A stretch of DNA of 64,000 nt from Oceanobacillus_B kapialis (GTDB lineage Bacteria > Bacillota > Bacilli > Bacillales > Amphibacillaceae). The notes under the pieces were generated by a model. The model ran no database searches, was not told the DNA's origin, and saw nothing but the letters and a program-made list of their open reading frames with translations. The number at the start of each line of letters is the position of its first letter. Position 1 is the first letter of the stretch. The position numbers were made by a program, and so were the translations under genes. Shown one piece after another: positions 52,335-62,535 of the stretch. The stretch is from the NCBI RefSeq assembly GCF_042685265.1, contig NZ_JBHUMX010000013.1, one strand, 5' to 3'.

Positions 52335-53457
52335 TGGAATGCTATCACAAGACGAAATTGATGCATTATTAAAGGTTGGCGAAGATGACTCAGATGATGC
52401 TGCTGTCAATTCCCCTGCTTATCAATCTTTAACAACAATTGAAGAAGATACTTTAGGAGAAATAGGAAATATTTCTTTCGGCAGCTCTGCTACAACTCTA
52501 TCAACCTTATTAAATCAAAAAGTAGATATAACGACACCAAAGGTTTCGGTAATTCAAAAGGCAGATTTGGAAGAAGAGTTTAACTTTGAACCGGTTAGTG
52601 TTGAGGTGAGCTATATTGATGGCTTTACGGGTAAGAATGTGTTTGTACTAAAATCTCCAGACGCTGCGATTATCTCTGACATTATGCTGGGAGGTGATGG
52701 AACTTCACCTGCTGAGGAGCTAAATGAAATTCATTTAAGTGCTGTTCAAGAAGCAATGAATCAAATGATGGGTGCGGCAGCTACGAGCATGTCAACGGTG
52801 TTTAATAAAAAAGTAGATATCTCACCACCTAATATACTTGTAGAGGATCCAGAGGAAGATTTGAAAGACAAGTTTTCTGAAGATGCCTATGTTAAAGTAT
52901 TTTTCGAACTAAAGGTAGGAGAGTTAATTGATTCAAATATCATGCAATTGATGCCAATGAGTTTTGCTAAGAAATTGGTAGATGAATTACTTAACGGTGG
53001 GGCCGAGGAAGAGGCAGCCGTAACGGTAGAAGAACTTGAAAGAAGCTTTGAAACCGAAAAAGCTGATCCTGTGGTACGTCAACCAAGTAGTCATACCGAG
53101 GACGCCAGCATGCTAGGAAATGCCACAAACCAACACAGCACGGTTCAACCAGCTGCTTTTTCCAATTTTGAGCCTGTTGAATTGAATACTACAGAGCATC
53201 GTAATTTAGATATGTTAATGGATATTCCACTTAAAGTAACAGTAGAGCTTGGAAGAACGAAACGTACAATTCGAGATATATTAGATTTATCAGCTGGATC
53301 TATTATTGAACTAGACAAACTGGCCGGTGAACCTGTTGATATCCTAGTAAACCAAAAACCAATAGCTCGGGGAGAAGTAGTTGTAATAGATGAAAATTTT
53401 GGTGTAAGGGTTACAGATATTTTAAGTCAGTCAGACAGATTGCGAAAACTTAAATAG
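52324..53457 (+). CDS. fliY: Flagellar switch phosphatase FliY
   Basis: FliY joins a CheY-P phosphatase to a FliN-type C-ring domain. Order: FliM-like MLSQDEIDALL peptide, CheC-type sites EIGNISFGSSATTLS and VQEAMNQMMGAAATSM, then an acidic Ser/Gln linker (about 225-285). A FliN domain from about 295 (MDIPLKVTVELGRTKRTI) ends it. I chose ATG 52324, seven bases past AAAGGGGTGA. Alternatives are ATG 52318 and 52327. The length of 377 residues matches B. subtilis. Confidence 0.96.
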   Translation: MMNDGMLSQDEIDALLKVGEDDSDDAAVNSPAYQSLTTIEEDTLGEIGNISFGSSATTLSTLLNQKVDITTPKVSVIQKADLEEEFNFEPVSVEVSYIDGFTGKNVFVLKSPDAAIISDIMLGGDGTSPAEELNEIHLSAVQEAMNQMMGAAATSMSTVFNKKVDISPPNILVEDPEEDLKDKFSEDAYVKVFFELKVGELIDSNIMQLMPMSFAKKLVDELLNGGAEEEAAVTVEELERSFETEKADPVVRQPSSHTEDASMLGNATNQHSTVQPAAFSNFEPVELNTTEHRNLDMLMDIPLKVTVELGRTKRTIRDILDLSAGSIIELDKLAGEPVDILVNQKPIARGEVVVIDENFGVRVTDILSQSDRLRKLK

Positions 53458-53480
53458 AATTTTACTTAGGGGGATTTTAA

Positions 53481-53843
53481 ATGGCACAGCGAATTTTAAT
53501 TGTGGATGATGCAGCTTTTATGAGGATGATGATTAAAGATATTCTTACAAAAAATGGATTTGATGTAGTAGGTGAAGCTCAGGATGGTTTACAGGCTGTT
53601 GAGAAGTACAATGAGTTACTACCTGATTTAGTAACAATGGATATTACGATGCCAGAAAAGGATGGAATAACGGCACTAAAAGAAATAAAGGCAAATCATC
53701 CTCATGCCAAAATTATAATGTGTTCTGCTATGGGGCAGCAAGCGATGGTTATCGACGCTATTCAGGCTGGGGCAAAAGACTTTATCGTTAAACCTTTTCA
53801 GGCGGATAGGGTTATTGAAGCAATACAGAAGGCATTGAATTAA
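53481..53843 (+). CDS. cheY: Chemotaxis response regulator CheY
   Basis: CheY-P binds the motor switch. It is a single receiver domain of 120 residues with the acidic pair Asp9/Asp10, phosphoacceptor Asp54, Ser82 and Lys104. All residues needed for phosphorylation are present. It lies 23 bases after fliY, behind GGGGG. Confidence 0.97.
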   Translation: MAQRILIVDDAAFMRMMIKDILTKNGFDVVGEAQDGLQAVEKYNELLPDLVTMDITMPEKDGITALKEIKANHPHAKIIMCSAMGQQAMVIDAIQAGAKDFIVKPFQADRVIEAIQKALN

Positions 53844-53856
53844 GAAACGAGTGAGA

Positions 53857-54519
53857 ATGTTGATTAAAAAAATTAGTCTAGTCATCTGTTTTATAACTAT
53901 TCTCTCTGCTTTCTTTATTTCTAATCAGGTTAGGGTTGAGGCTGCTAATGTCACCGATTGGATAAACGAAGAAGGGGAGCAAGAGAATGACCAATCAGAA
54001 CAAGATGGTGGCAATCAAGAGGAAACAGAGCAACAGACACAACCAGAAGAAAGTAATTCACTGCTGTTCGATTTAGTAAAAATGTTTTTTGCATTATTAC
54101 TAGTTATAGCGCTCATTTACGTGCTATTAAAATTTTTAAAGAATCGAAACAAGCTCTTTTCGAAAGTAAGAGCATTGGAAAGTCTTGGTGGTGTCTCGGT
54201 AGGTCAAAATAAATCGGTGCAAATCATTCGACTTGGAGACCGGTTTTATATGCTCGGTGTTGGTGACAATGTTGAAATGTTGCAAGAAATTACGGATGAA
54301 AGTGTGAAAGCAGAATTAATAAGACAGGAAGAGGTACAGCCAGGGGCCACGGGGTTACTAACGGATCTTTTCCAATCAAAAAAGAATGCTACAGGCTCAA
54401 CGAAGGGACCTGGTGGTGCTGACTTTAAAGCCTTGTTCTCTGGAGAGCTACAAAAGCTGAAGAGTAATCGAAATAAGCTGATTCAGCAGCATAAAGAGAA
54501 GGAAGATCGACATGAGTGA
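53857..54519 (+). CDS. fliZ: Flagellar biosynthetic protein FliZ (FliO homologue)
   Basis: FliO/FliZ assists assembly of the FliP gate. It has an N-terminal signal peptide (KKISLVICFITILSAFF), an acidic Gln/Glu linker (about 30-68), one membrane helix (about 72-92) and a basic cytoplasmic domain. The start is either GTG 53851 or ATG 53857; neither has a strong ribosome site. At 220 residues it is like B. subtilis FliZ. It overlaps fliP by eight bases. Confidence 0.9.
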   Translation: MLIKKISLVICFITILSAFFISNQVRVEAANVTDWINEEGEQENDQSEQDGGNQEETEQQTQPEESNSLLFDLVKMFFALLLVIALIYVLLKFLKNRNKLFSKVRALESLGGVSVGQNKSVQIIRLGDRFYMLGVGDNVEMLQEITDESVKAELIRQEEVQPGATGLLTDLFQSKKNATGSTKGPGGADFKALFSGELQKLKSNRNKLIQQHKEKEDRHE

Positions 54520-55177
54520 ATTTGTAGACATGTTTTCTAATTCTGATCCTTCAAATGTAGCTACATCTGTTAAACTATTACTCTTATTAACTATTTTGTC
54601 TCTTGCACCAGGCATCTTAATTTTAATGACGAGTTTTACGAGAATTATTATTGTTTTATCATTTGTTAGAACATCACTTGCAACACAGCAAATGCCACCA
54701 AACCAAGTTTTAATTGGGATTGCCTTGTTCCTGACATTTTTTATTATGGCCCCTGTTTTTGGGGAGGTATATGATGAGGCACTACAGCCCCTTTTCGATG
54801 AAGAAATATCCCTGGACGAGGCATATGAGCGGGCAAGTGTACCAATGAAGGATTTTATGGCAGAGCACACTAGGCAAAAGGATCTCGCTTTATTTATGAA
54901 TTATGCGGAGTTGGAAAAACCTGATTCGGTTCAAGAAATCCCGTTAACCACTCTAGTCCCAGCATTTGCGATTAGTGAATTGAAGACAGCCTTTCAAATG
55001 GGCTTTATGATTTTTGTCCCGTTTTTGATTATTGATATGGCTGTTGCAAGTGTTCTAATGTCAATGGGTATGATGATGCTGCCACCTGTTATGATTTCCC
55101 TGCCATTTAAAATTTTATTATTTGTATTAGTGGACGGTTGGTATATGATCACACATTCTCTATTGGATGGTTTTTAA
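54512..55177 (+). CDS. fliP: Flagellar export gate protein FliP
   Basis: FliP is the core of the FliPQR export gate. The 221-residue protein has several membrane helices with diagnostic LTSFTRI-like LMTSFTRIIIVLSFVRTSLATQQ-type and LVPAFAISELKTAFQMGFMIFVPF-type segments. The short soluble part lies between about 75 and 135. It begins behind AAGGAAG inside fliZ. Confidence 0.97.
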   Translation: MSEFVDMFSNSDPSNVATSVKLLLLLTILSLAPGILILMTSFTRIIIVLSFVRTSLATQQMPPNQVLIGIALFLTFFIMAPVFGEVYDEALQPLFDEEISLDEAYERASVPMKDFMAEHTRQKDLALFMNYAELEKPDSVQEIPLTTLVPAFAISELKTAFQMGFMIFVPFLIIDMAVASVLMSMGMMMLPPVMISLPFKILLFVLVDGWYMITHSLLDGF

Positions 55178-55211
55178 TGGTAGATTATTTTATAAAAAGT
55201 AGGTGGTATGG

Positions 55212-55481
55212 GTGAGCAGTGAATTCGTTTTAGGCCTTGCAGAGAAAGGGGTTTATACCATTCTCTTAGTTACAGGTCCATTATTGATACTGGCGCTTGC
55301 TATCGGATTATTGGTGAGTATTTTTCAGGCGACAACCCAGATCCAGGAACAGACATTAGCGTTTATTCCTAAAATTGTCGCCGTTCTTGTTGGTCTTATC
55401 GTTTTCGGGCCGTGGATGCTAACAGAAATGGTTAAGTTTACAGCCGACATATTCCAAAATATTAACCAGTTTGTAGGGTAA
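55212..55481 (+). CDS. fliQ: Flagellar export gate protein FliQ
   Basis: FliQ wraps around FliP in the export gate. The 89-residue protein has two membrane helices and the FQATTQIQEQTLAFIPK motif. I chose GTG 55212 (VSSEFVLGLAE) because AGTAGGTGG lies six bases upstream and the length equals the B. subtilis protein. An upstream GTG 55203 would lie in the ribosome site. Confidence 0.95.
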   Translation: MSSEFVLGLAEKGVYTILLVTGPLLILALAIGLLVSIFQATTQIQEQTLAFIPKIVAVLVGLIVFGPWMLTEMVKFTADIFQNINQFVG

Positions 55482-55484
55482 CCC

Positions 55485-56264
55485 ATGCTTGAGTTAATAA
55501 ATATGAATAGTCTACCAGTTTTTATTCTCGTTTTTATACGAGTACTAGCCTTTTTTGTTACATTACCTTTATTTGCTTATCGTACAATACCAACACCATT
55601 TAAGATTGGGCTTAGCTTCTTTTTGGCTTTTATTATGTTTTATACAATTGGTCCAACTGATATCGGATTTGATGGTGTGTATTTGTTTCTTTTAATGAAA
55701 GAAGCGATAGTAGGGCTGCTTATTGGTCTAATTGCTTATATTATTCTTTCAGCAGTGCAGATTGCTGGAGGGTTCATCGATTTTCAGATGGGGTTTGCAA
55801 TAGCAAATGTAATTGATCCACAAACGGGGGCACAGAGTCCGTTAACAGGGCAATATTTCTATATCTTTTCCTTGTTATTCTTGCTGGCTGTAGATGGACA
55901 TCATCTGTTAATTGATGGGATTTTCAACAGCTATTCGTTTATTCCAATTGATACATTTATCCCGTTTGGAAATCAATCTATTGCGGATTTTGTTATTGAG
56001 ACATTTAATACAATGTTCTTAATTGCTTTCCAAATTGCCATTCCGATTGTAGGGTGTTTGTTTTTAGTGGATGTGGCACTGGGGATTGTGGCAAGAACTG
56101 TACCGCAATTAAATGTATTTGTAGTTGGGCTCCCATTAAAGATACTTGTTAGTTTTCTTACATTATTTGTTTTTTTAAGTTTGTACATTGTTTTGGTTAA
56201 AAACCTATTTACATATCTGTTTAAAACCATGCAGGGATTGATGCAATTATTCGGGGGTGCGTAA
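55485..56264 (+). CDS. fliR: Flagellar export gate protein FliR
   Basis: FliR completes the FliPQR gate. The 259-residue protein has about six membrane segments and the AGGFIDFQMGFAIANVIDP motif. PQLNVFVVGLPLKILV lies near the C-terminus. It starts three bases after fliQ. flhB follows one base after its stop, so these genes are translated as a unit. There is no fusion to flhB. Confidence 0.96.
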   Translation: MLELINMNSLPVFILVFIRVLAFFVTLPLFAYRTIPTPFKIGLSFFLAFIMFYTIGPTDIGFDGVYLFLLMKEAIVGLLIGLIAYIILSAVQIAGGFIDFQMGFAIANVIDPQTGAQSPLTGQYFYIFSLLFLLAVDGHHLLIDGIFNSYSFIPIDTFIPFGNQSIADFVIETFNTMFLIAFQIAIPIVGCLFLVDVALGIVARTVPQLNVFVVGLPLKILVSFLTLFVFLSLYIVLVKNLFTYLFKTMQGLMQLFGGA

Positions 56265-56265
56265 C

Positions 56266-57342
56266 TTGCTAAAGCTTGATTTACAATTTTTTGCAGGTGA
56301 AAAAACCGAAAAAGCAACTCCGAAAAAGCGTCAGGATGAACGTAAAAAAGGAAAGGTTGCCAAAAGTCAGGATGTAAATACTGCAATTTTACTGCTTTTT
56401 TCGTTCCTTATTCTCGTAGTTTTTGGAAGTTCTATGAAAAGTAGTATGATGGAATTCTTTGAACACACATTTACTGAATTTATTCTATGGGATGTTACGG
56501 AAAATACTGTCCATCAAGTCTTTTCGGGGGCTGCAATGGAAGCAGTCAAAATGTTAGCCCCTGTTATGTTAATTGCAATATTAGCAGGTTTAGCAGCGAA
56601 CTTTTTACAAATTGGATTTCTGTTTACTACAGAACCTTTAAAATTTGATTTGAAGAAAATAGATCCCATTCAAGGTGCAAAACGAATATTCTCTATAAGG
56701 GCACTCGTAGAATTGTTAAAGTCCTTGCTAAAGATCGTCTTCATCGGGGCTATTACATTTTTTGTGATATGGATCTTCAAGGATGACATGATGATGCTTT
56801 CTTTTAAATCGGTAGACGGTGCTTTAGCATTTTTCGGTCAAGTAACCGTCACGATGGCAATAGCTGCGACAATTGCTCTCCTGTTTCTTGCTGTGTTTGA
56901 TTATGCCTATCAGCGTTATGATTTTGAAAAAAACATGAAGATGTCAAAACAGGATATAAAAGATGAATATAAAAATATTGAAGGGGACCCTTTAATTAAA
57001 TCTAAGATTAAAGAGAGACAAAGGCAAATGGCAACGCGCAGAATGATGAGTGAAGTACCACATGCAGATGTCGTCATAACAAATCCGACCCACTTTGCGA
57101 TTGCGGTAAAATATGATGAATTAAAAGCAGATGCTCCGTATATTGTTGCAAAAGGCTCAGATGATATTGCGTTGAAGATAAAAGAAGTAGCGAAAGCAAA
57201 CGGCGTTGTGACGGTAGAGAACAAACCACTGGCACGTTCTCTTTATAAAGCAGTAGAGATTGGTGACATGATACCTGAAGAGTTTTTCCAGGCAGTGGCG
57301 GAAGTGCTAGCGTATGTATATAAATTAGAGAAAAAAGCTTAA
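56266..57342 (+). CDS. flhB: Flagellar export switch protein FlhB
   Basis: FlhB sets export specificity through self-cleavage. Four membrane helices lie in the first 210 residues. The cytoplasmic domain has the autocleavage NPTH at about 273-276. I chose TTG 56266 (LLKLDLQFFAGEKTEKATPKK-like N-terminus matching the family) behind GGGGGTG. An in-frame GTG 56257 is in the ribosome site. The end resembles YlqH, encoded at 29251-29523. Confidence 0.96.
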   Translation: MLKLDLQFFAGEKTEKATPKKRQDERKKGKVAKSQDVNTAILLLFSFLILVVFGSSMKSSMMEFFEHTFTEFILWDVTENTVHQVFSGAAMEAVKMLAPVMLIAILAGLAANFLQIGFLFTTEPLKFDLKKIDPIQGAKRIFSIRALVELLKSLLKIVFIGAITFFVIWIFKDDMMMLSFKSVDGALAFFGQVTVTMAIAATIALLFLAVFDYAYQRYDFEKNMKMSKQDIKDEYKNIEGDPLIKSKIKERQRQMATRRMMSEVPHADVVITNPTHFAIAVKYDELKADAPYIVAKGSDDIALKIKEVAKANGVVTVENKPLARSLYKAVEIGDMIPEEFFQAVAEVLAYVYKLEKKA

Positions 57343-57361
57343 GCAATAAGGAGAGACAGTA

Positions 57362-59395
57362 ATGAAAGCTCGTGATTTATCCGTCCTATTAGGTGTTATA
57401 TTAATTATAGTAATGCTTGTCATCCCATTACCAGGATGGTTATTAAGTATACTTATTTTATGTAATATAACTCTTGCATTAATCGTAATACTCGTTTCCA
57501 TGAATACAGAGGAAGCATTACAGTTCTCCATATTTCCATCTCTCCTGTTGCTATTAACACTATTCCGGTTGGGTTTAAATGTTTCAACCACCAGGTCTAT
57601 TTTGTCGGAAGCTGATGCAGGTGGGGTTGTGGAGACCTTTGGTACGTTTGTTATAGGGGATAATCCACTAGTAGGATTTGTTGTGTTCATCATCCTTGTT
57701 ATCATCCAATTTCTTGTAATCACAAAAGGGTCAGAACGTGTTTCTGAGGTTGCCGCAAGATTTACGCTTGATGCGATGCCAGGTAAACAAATGAGTATTG
57801 ACGCTGATTTAAATGCCGGGTTGATTTCAGAACAACAGGCAAAAGAAAGACGGGAAAAGGTAGAAAATGAGGCAGATTTTCATGGTTCCATGGATGGTGC
57901 CAGTAAATTTGTAAAAGGTGATGCAATTGCCGGTATAATTATCGTCCTAATAAATATTATCTTTGGTTTAATTATTGGAATGGTGCAATTAGATATGCCT
58001 TTTCAAGAGGCAATTAATACATATATGCGATTAACAGTAGGAGATGGGCTTGTTAGTCAAATCCCTGCCTTATTAATCGCGACAGCTACGGGAATTGTTG
58101 TTACCCGTGTAGCAGGTACGGGGAACCTCGGTAGTGATGTTACAGGACAGCTTTTGCAATATCCCAAGCTACTTTTTATTGCTGCAGGAACCATCTTTTT
58201 ACTTGGTTTAACGCCAATTAATTTTTTCCTAACAACTATAATTGCTGGTGTCTTGGCACTAAGTGGCTATTTGTTATTGAAACAGGCAGAAGAGCCAGAG
58301 GTAGATAATGTAGAGGAAGAGGTTCAAACAGATAGCAGTGCCATGAAGTCTTCTGAAAATGTAGTGAGTTTAATTAATATGGATCCTATTGAGTTTGAGT
58401 TTGGTTATGCGTTAATCCCATTAGCTGATACAAATCAAGGTGGAGACTTGTTGGATAGAATTATTATGATAAGAAGACAATTAGCAATAGAATTGGGTAT
58501 TGTCATTCCTGTTGTTCGTATCCGTGATAACATTCAACTGAACCCTAATGAATATCAAATGAAAATAAAGGGAAATGAAGTTGCTGAAGGAGAATTATTG
58601 CTTGATCATTACCTAGCTATGTCCCCAGACATTGCTGAAGATGATATTGAAGGAATAGATACAAAAGAGCCTGCTTTCGGCCTGCCAGCAAAATGGATCA
58701 ATGAGGAAGTTAAGGATGAAGCAGAATTGTCCGGTTATACGGTTGTGGATCCACCTTCTGTTGTTTCCACCCATATTACAGAAGTGATTAAAAAACATGC
58801 ACATACTTTATTAGGCAGACAGGAAACGAAGCAACTTATTGATCATTTAAAAGAAAGCTACCCGATACTTGTCGAAGAGGTTACACCAGAGCCATTGTCG
58901 GTTGGAGACATTCAAAAGGTGCTTGCAAAACTTTTAAAAGAGAATGTGTCTATACGAAATCTACCAGTTATATTCGAAACATTAGCTGATTTTTCTAAGC
59001 TAACAAATGATACAGAGCTTCTAGGAGAGTATGTAAGACAGGCGCTATCCGCACAGATAACGAAGCAATACGCTGATGATGATGCTTCACTGAAAGTACT
59101 GACTGTATCTGGGAAGGTTGAGAAGCTAATAGCAGAAAACATCCAGCAAACAGAACATGGGAACTATTTAGCATTAGATCCTGATGCACAGCAAGAGATT
59201 ATTAAGTCTATTCATGCGGAAGTAGAAAAGTTAACAATTCAGGAAGACACAGCCATTGTATTATGCTCACCTGCAGTAAGAATGTATTTAAAGCAACTTG
59301 TTGAACGATTTCTTCCCCAAGTTGCAGTACTCTCTTATAATGAGCTAGAACCAACGGTACAAGTACAAAGCGTAGGAGTGGTGAATGTTTCATGA
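57362..59395 (+). CDS. flhA: Flagellar export protein FlhA
   Basis: FlhA forms the nonameric export ring and proton channel. The 677-residue protein has eight membrane helices in its first 310 residues. The cytoplasmic loop includes the conserved SEVAARFTLDAMPGKQMSIDAD-type FHIPEP-family motif. The large cytoplasmic domain (about 345-677) docks chaperone-substrate pairs. It starts behind AAGGAGAGA and overlaps flhF by four bases. Confidence 0.97.
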   Translation: MKARDLSVLLGVILIIVMLVIPLPGWLLSILILCNITLALIVILVSMNTEEALQFSIFPSLLLLLTLFRLGLNVSTTRSILSEADAGGVVETFGTFVIGDNPLVGFVVFIILVIIQFLVITKGSERVSEVAARFTLDAMPGKQMSIDADLNAGLISEQQAKERREKVENEADFHGSMDGASKFVKGDAIAGIIIVLINIIFGLIIGMVQLDMPFQEAINTYMRLTVGDGLVSQIPALLIATATGIVVTRVAGTGNLGSDVTGQLLQYPKLLFIAAGTIFLLGLTPINFFLTTIIAGVLALSGYLLLKQAEEPEVDNVEEEVQTDSSAMKSSENVVSLINMDPIEFEFGYALIPLADTNQGGDLLDRIIMIRRQLAIELGIVIPVVRIRDNIQLNPNEYQMKIKGNEVAEGELLLDHYLAMSPDIAEDDIEGIDTKEPAFGLPAKWINEEVKDEAELSGYTVVDPPSVVSTHITEVIKKHAHTLLGRQETKQLIDHLKESYPILVEEVTPEPLSVGDIQKVLAKLLKENVSIRNLPVIFETLADFSKLTNDTELLGEYVRQALSAQITKQYADDDASLKVLTVSGKVEKLIAENIQQTEHGNYLALDPDAQQEIIKSIHAEVEKLTIQEDTAIVLCSPAVRMYLKQLVERFLPQVAVLSYNELEPTVQVQSVGVVNVS

Positions 59396-60531
59396 AGGTA
59401 AAAAAATATTCAGCTGCAACGATGCCAGAAGCAATGAAGCTGGTTAGAAAAGAGTTAGGCGCAGGTGCGGTCATTCTGAATTCCAAAGAGGTAAAGAAGA
59501 AGGGGTTTTTGGGCTTATTCAAGAAAAGCAGAATTGAAGTGGTTGCGGCACTTGATCCAGATCCAATCAGGGCGAACCATAACGGAACCACAACAAAAGA
59601 CATTACCCCAAAAGCATCGAAAACAGATATTAGCCAGGCAAAAGCAACTTTTAACGCGGAAGACCTTGTACTTAAGGAAATAAAACAGTTGAAAAAGATG
59701 CTTCATTTTACAAAAGACGAGACCCAACAATATCCGATGAATTATCGGCTTGTATATGAGGGCTTAATTACCCAAGAAGTAGAGCCATCTCTTGCTATAC
59801 AGTTGGTAGACAAGGTGCTAACCAGAATAGGAGAGACCGAAGCAGAAGACGTTGCATATCAAAAAATTGTTGATGTATTAGAAGAAGAAATTCAAACTCA
59901 GTTATCAGGCTTTTCTTATAAGGGGATCAAAGACACTAAGAAAGTTGCACAGTTTGTTGGCCCAACTGGAGTTGGAAAAACAACCACAATAGCAAAGATT
60001 GCTGCCAAATATATGCTGGAAGAACAAAAAAAGGTTGCACTTATTACATCAGATACGTATCGAATAGCAGCTGTCGAGCAATTGCGAACGTATGCTAAAA
60101 TTCTTGATATCCCAATGGAAGTTGCCTATACAGCTGAGGACTTTGGACAAGCCTTTGAGAAATATGCAGCATATGATGTAATCCTTGTGGATACAGCAGG
60201 AAGAAACTTTCGAGATGAGCAGTACATTAAACAGCTTAAGGAATCTACGCGAGCTGAATGGCAAATAGATACGTACCTAGTTCTTGCCCTTACTGCTAAA
60301 GCTGAGGATATTAATGCCATTTATAATCAGTTTGCCCAGATTGGTATAAAAGAAGTTATTTTTACTAAAACAGATGAAACAAGACAATACGGCAGTTTTT
60401 TAAATATATCGCTTGGAAAACAGACCGGTATTGCTTATGCCACAAATGGGCAAGACGTGCCTGAGGATTTAGTGAAATTATCTCCTGCTCTCATCAGTAA
60501 TTATATTATAGAAGGTTTAAGAGATGTTTGA
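59392..60531 (+). CDS. flhF: Flagellar placement GTPase FlhF
   Basis: FlhF is an SRP-family GTPase that sets flagellar position. A basic N-terminal region (B domain) is followed by an N domain and a G domain with P-loop GPTGVGKT (190-197), DTYRIAAVEQLRTYAK, DTAGRN and TKTDETRQYG. The 379 residues are standard. Its start overlaps flhA, its end overlaps flhG by eight bases. Confidence 0.97.
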   Translation: MKVKKYSAATMPEAMKLVRKELGAGAVILNSKEVKKKGFLGLFKKSRIEVVAALDPDPIRANHNGTTTKDITPKASKTDISQAKATFNAEDLVLKEIKQLKKMLHFTKDETQQYPMNYRLVYEGLITQEVEPSLAIQLVDKVLTRIGETEAEDVAYQKIVDVLEEEIQTQLSGFSYKGIKDTKKVAQFVGPTGVGKTTTIAKIAAKYMLEEQKKVALITSDTYRIAAVEQLRTYAKILDIPMEVAYTAEDFGQAFEKYAAYDVILVDTAGRNFRDEQYIKQLKESTRAEWQIDTYLVLALTAKAEDINAIYNQFAQIGIKEVIFTKTDETRQYGSFLNISLGKQTGIAYATNGQDVPEDLVKLSPALISNYIIEGLRDV

Positions 60532-61402
60532 GGATCAAGCTGCAAGTCTCCGAAGGAAATTAGGGCAAGGAATACCCCGGCGTGAAGTGAAAGAAGCCCA
60601 AACGGTTTCTATTATTAGCGGAAAAGGAGGGGTAGGGAAATCAAACGTTGCACTAAATCTTTCCTTAGAATTAGTCGGACAACAAAAGCGCGTTCTTTTA
60701 TTTGATTTAGACATCGGGATGGGGAATATTGATATATTAATGGGGGTGTCTGCCCGGAAGTCTATTGTTAACTTGTTACAAAACTTTGAAACCATTGAGG
60801 AAATAATTGAGATTGGTCCTCTTGGGTTAAGTTACATTGCAGGTGGCTCAGGGCTTAATGAACTGTTCTCTATTGATTCAAAAAGCAGGGAGCATTTCTT
60901 TGAACAATACGAGAAACTTCTATCATCGTATGACTATATTATTTTTGACATGGGAGCAGGGGTAACAGAAGATACCATGTCGTTTATCTTAGCATCAGAT
61001 GAATGTATTGTGGTTACCACACCTGAACCAACCTCTATTACGGATGCATATGGCATGATTAAACATGTTTTAGCCAACAATTCTAAAATGCCTATTAAAG
61101 TAATAATGAATCGATCACTGAGTGTTAAGGAAGGGAAACGTTCCTTAAATCAATTCCGTGAGGTCGTGATGCAGTTTTTAAAAGTAGATGTGACAGCACT
61201 TGGCATATTGCCAGATGACAAGCATGTATCACAGGCTGTCATCCGCCAAATTCCCTACTCGATCTACAATAAACACGCACCAATAAGCAAGGCTATGCAA
61301 CAGCTTGCGAATCATTATACGAAAGACCTACCGCACGGTTTATTACAATCTGGCCGTAAGACTTTCCTACAGAAATTAAAACAACTGATGACAGAGAGGT
61401 AA
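60524..61402 (+). CDS. flhG: MinD-like ATPase FlhG (YlxH)
   Basis: FlhG is a ParA/MinD-type ATPase that activates FlhF and controls flagellar number. The deviant Walker A SGKGGVGKS lies at 32-40, followed by FDLDIGMGNIDILMG and DMGAGVTEDTM. The N-terminus DQAASLRRKL is the FlhF-activating DQAxxLR peptide. The 292 residues are normal. The C-terminal amphipathic helix is KTFLQKLKQLM. Confidence 0.96.
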   Translation: MFEDQAASLRRKLGQGIPRREVKEAQTVSIISGKGGVGKSNVALNLSLELVGQQKRVLLFDLDIGMGNIDILMGVSARKSIVNLLQNFETIEEIIEIGPLGLSYIAGGSGLNELFSIDSKSREHFFEQYEKLLSSYDYIIFDMGAGVTEDTMSFILASDECIVVTTPEPTSITDAYGMIKHVLANNSKMPIKVIMNRSLSVKEGKRSLNQFREVVMQFLKVDVTALGILPDDKHVSQAVIRQIPYSIYNKHAPISKAMQQLANHYTKDLPHGLLQSGRKTFLQKLKQLMTER

Positions 61403-61408
61403 TGAATA

Positions 61409-62473
61409 ATGAATCCTATTCGTGTGCTGGTGATTGATGATTCTGCGTTTATGCGAAAGGTAATTAAAGATATGCTGGTATCTGATCAGCGTATAGAAGT
61501 TATAGCGACAGCCAGGAATGGTGAGGACGGCTTAAAGAAAATAAAAAGGTTGTCACCAGACGTTGTCACCATGGACATTCACATGCCCGTAATGGATGGA
61601 ATTACTGCATTACAGTCTATTATGCAGGACTGTCCTGTCCCTGTCGTCATGCTATCTAGTGAAACGGCAGAAGGTGCTGAAAAAACCTTACAAGCAATTT
61701 CTCATGGAGCAGTTGACTTTATCACTAAACCATCTAACTATTTATCGATGGAAAATGGAGAGAAAACCGAAGAAATTATTAATAAAGTGATCGTTGCATC
61801 AGCAGTAACGATGAGTCCATCACCCAAGGAGTCTAGCGGGAATTCCGCAGATTTACCTGTTACGACCGAGCGACAGTTATTTGACAAAACGATTGTAACG
61901 ATTGGAACATCCACTGGAGGGCCAAGGGCACTGCAAAAGTTAATACCTACGTTACCTGGTGATTTCTCAGCACCAATTCTTATCGTACAGCATATGCCAC
62001 CTGGTTTTACGAAGTCGCTTGCAGATCGTCTTAACTCCATGTCGAACATAACTGTGAAAGAGGCTGTCCATGGAGAAATATTGCATGATGGTACGGCTTA
62101 TATAGCTCCTGGTGACTACCATATGCGAGTAAATAAAGTTGGTACTGCACTTGCTATTGAATTAACAGAAGAAGCACCTGTAAACGGTCATAGACCTTCT
62201 GTTGATGTGTTGTTTGCGTCTGCTGGTCCCTTAGAGAAAATTAATAAAATTGCAGTTATTTTAACTGGAATGGGAAGTGACGGTTCTAATGGACTGAAGC
62301 AAATGAAGGCATCGGATCCTTCTACCATAGCAATTGCTGAGTCTGAAAAAACTGCTGTTATTTACGGTATGCCAAAGGCAGCTGTGAAAACGGAAAGGGT
62401 AAATCATATAGTCCCCTTGAATCAGGTTGCAGACACACTTGAGAAGCTTCTGAAAGATACGGGGCGCATGTAA
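61409..62473 (+). CDS. cheB: Chemotaxis response regulator methylesterase CheB
   Basis: CheB removes methyl groups from receptors during adaptation. The receiver domain has Asp10, Asp11 and phosphoacceptor Asp56. After a linker (about 125-155) the esterase domain carries the catalytic Ser168 (GTSTGG), His195 (QHMPPGF) and Asp291 (GMGSDG). The 354 residues are normal. It starts seven bases after flhG. In B. subtilis cheA follows; here the next gene is cheW. Confidence 0.97.
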   Translation: MNPIRVLVIDDSAFMRKVIKDMLVSDQRIEVIATARNGEDGLKKIKRLSPDVVTMDIHMPVMDGITALQSIMQDCPVPVVMLSSETAEGAEKTLQAISHGAVDFITKPSNYLSMENGEKTEEIINKVIVASAVTMSPSPKESSGNSADLPVTTERQLFDKTIVTIGTSTGGPRALQKLIPTLPGDFSAPILIVQHMPPGFTKSLADRLNSMSNITVKEAVHGEILHDGTAYIAPGDYHMRVNKVGTALAIELTEEAPVNGHRPSVDVLFASAGPLEKINKIAVILTGMGSDGSNGLKQMKASDPSTIAIAESEKTAVIYGMPKAAVKTERVNHIVPLNQVADTLEKLLKDTGRM

Positions 62474-62535
62474 CATGAAGCAACAAAATTTGAAAGAACA
62501 ATGCAAATGCATATAACAATAGGAGGCTTAAGAAC

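Noticed and set aside
62475..62516. 13-codon frame as a remnant of cheA
   Set aside because: It shows no resemblance to a CheA start or end and is too short to judge. It lacks a convincing ribosome site.
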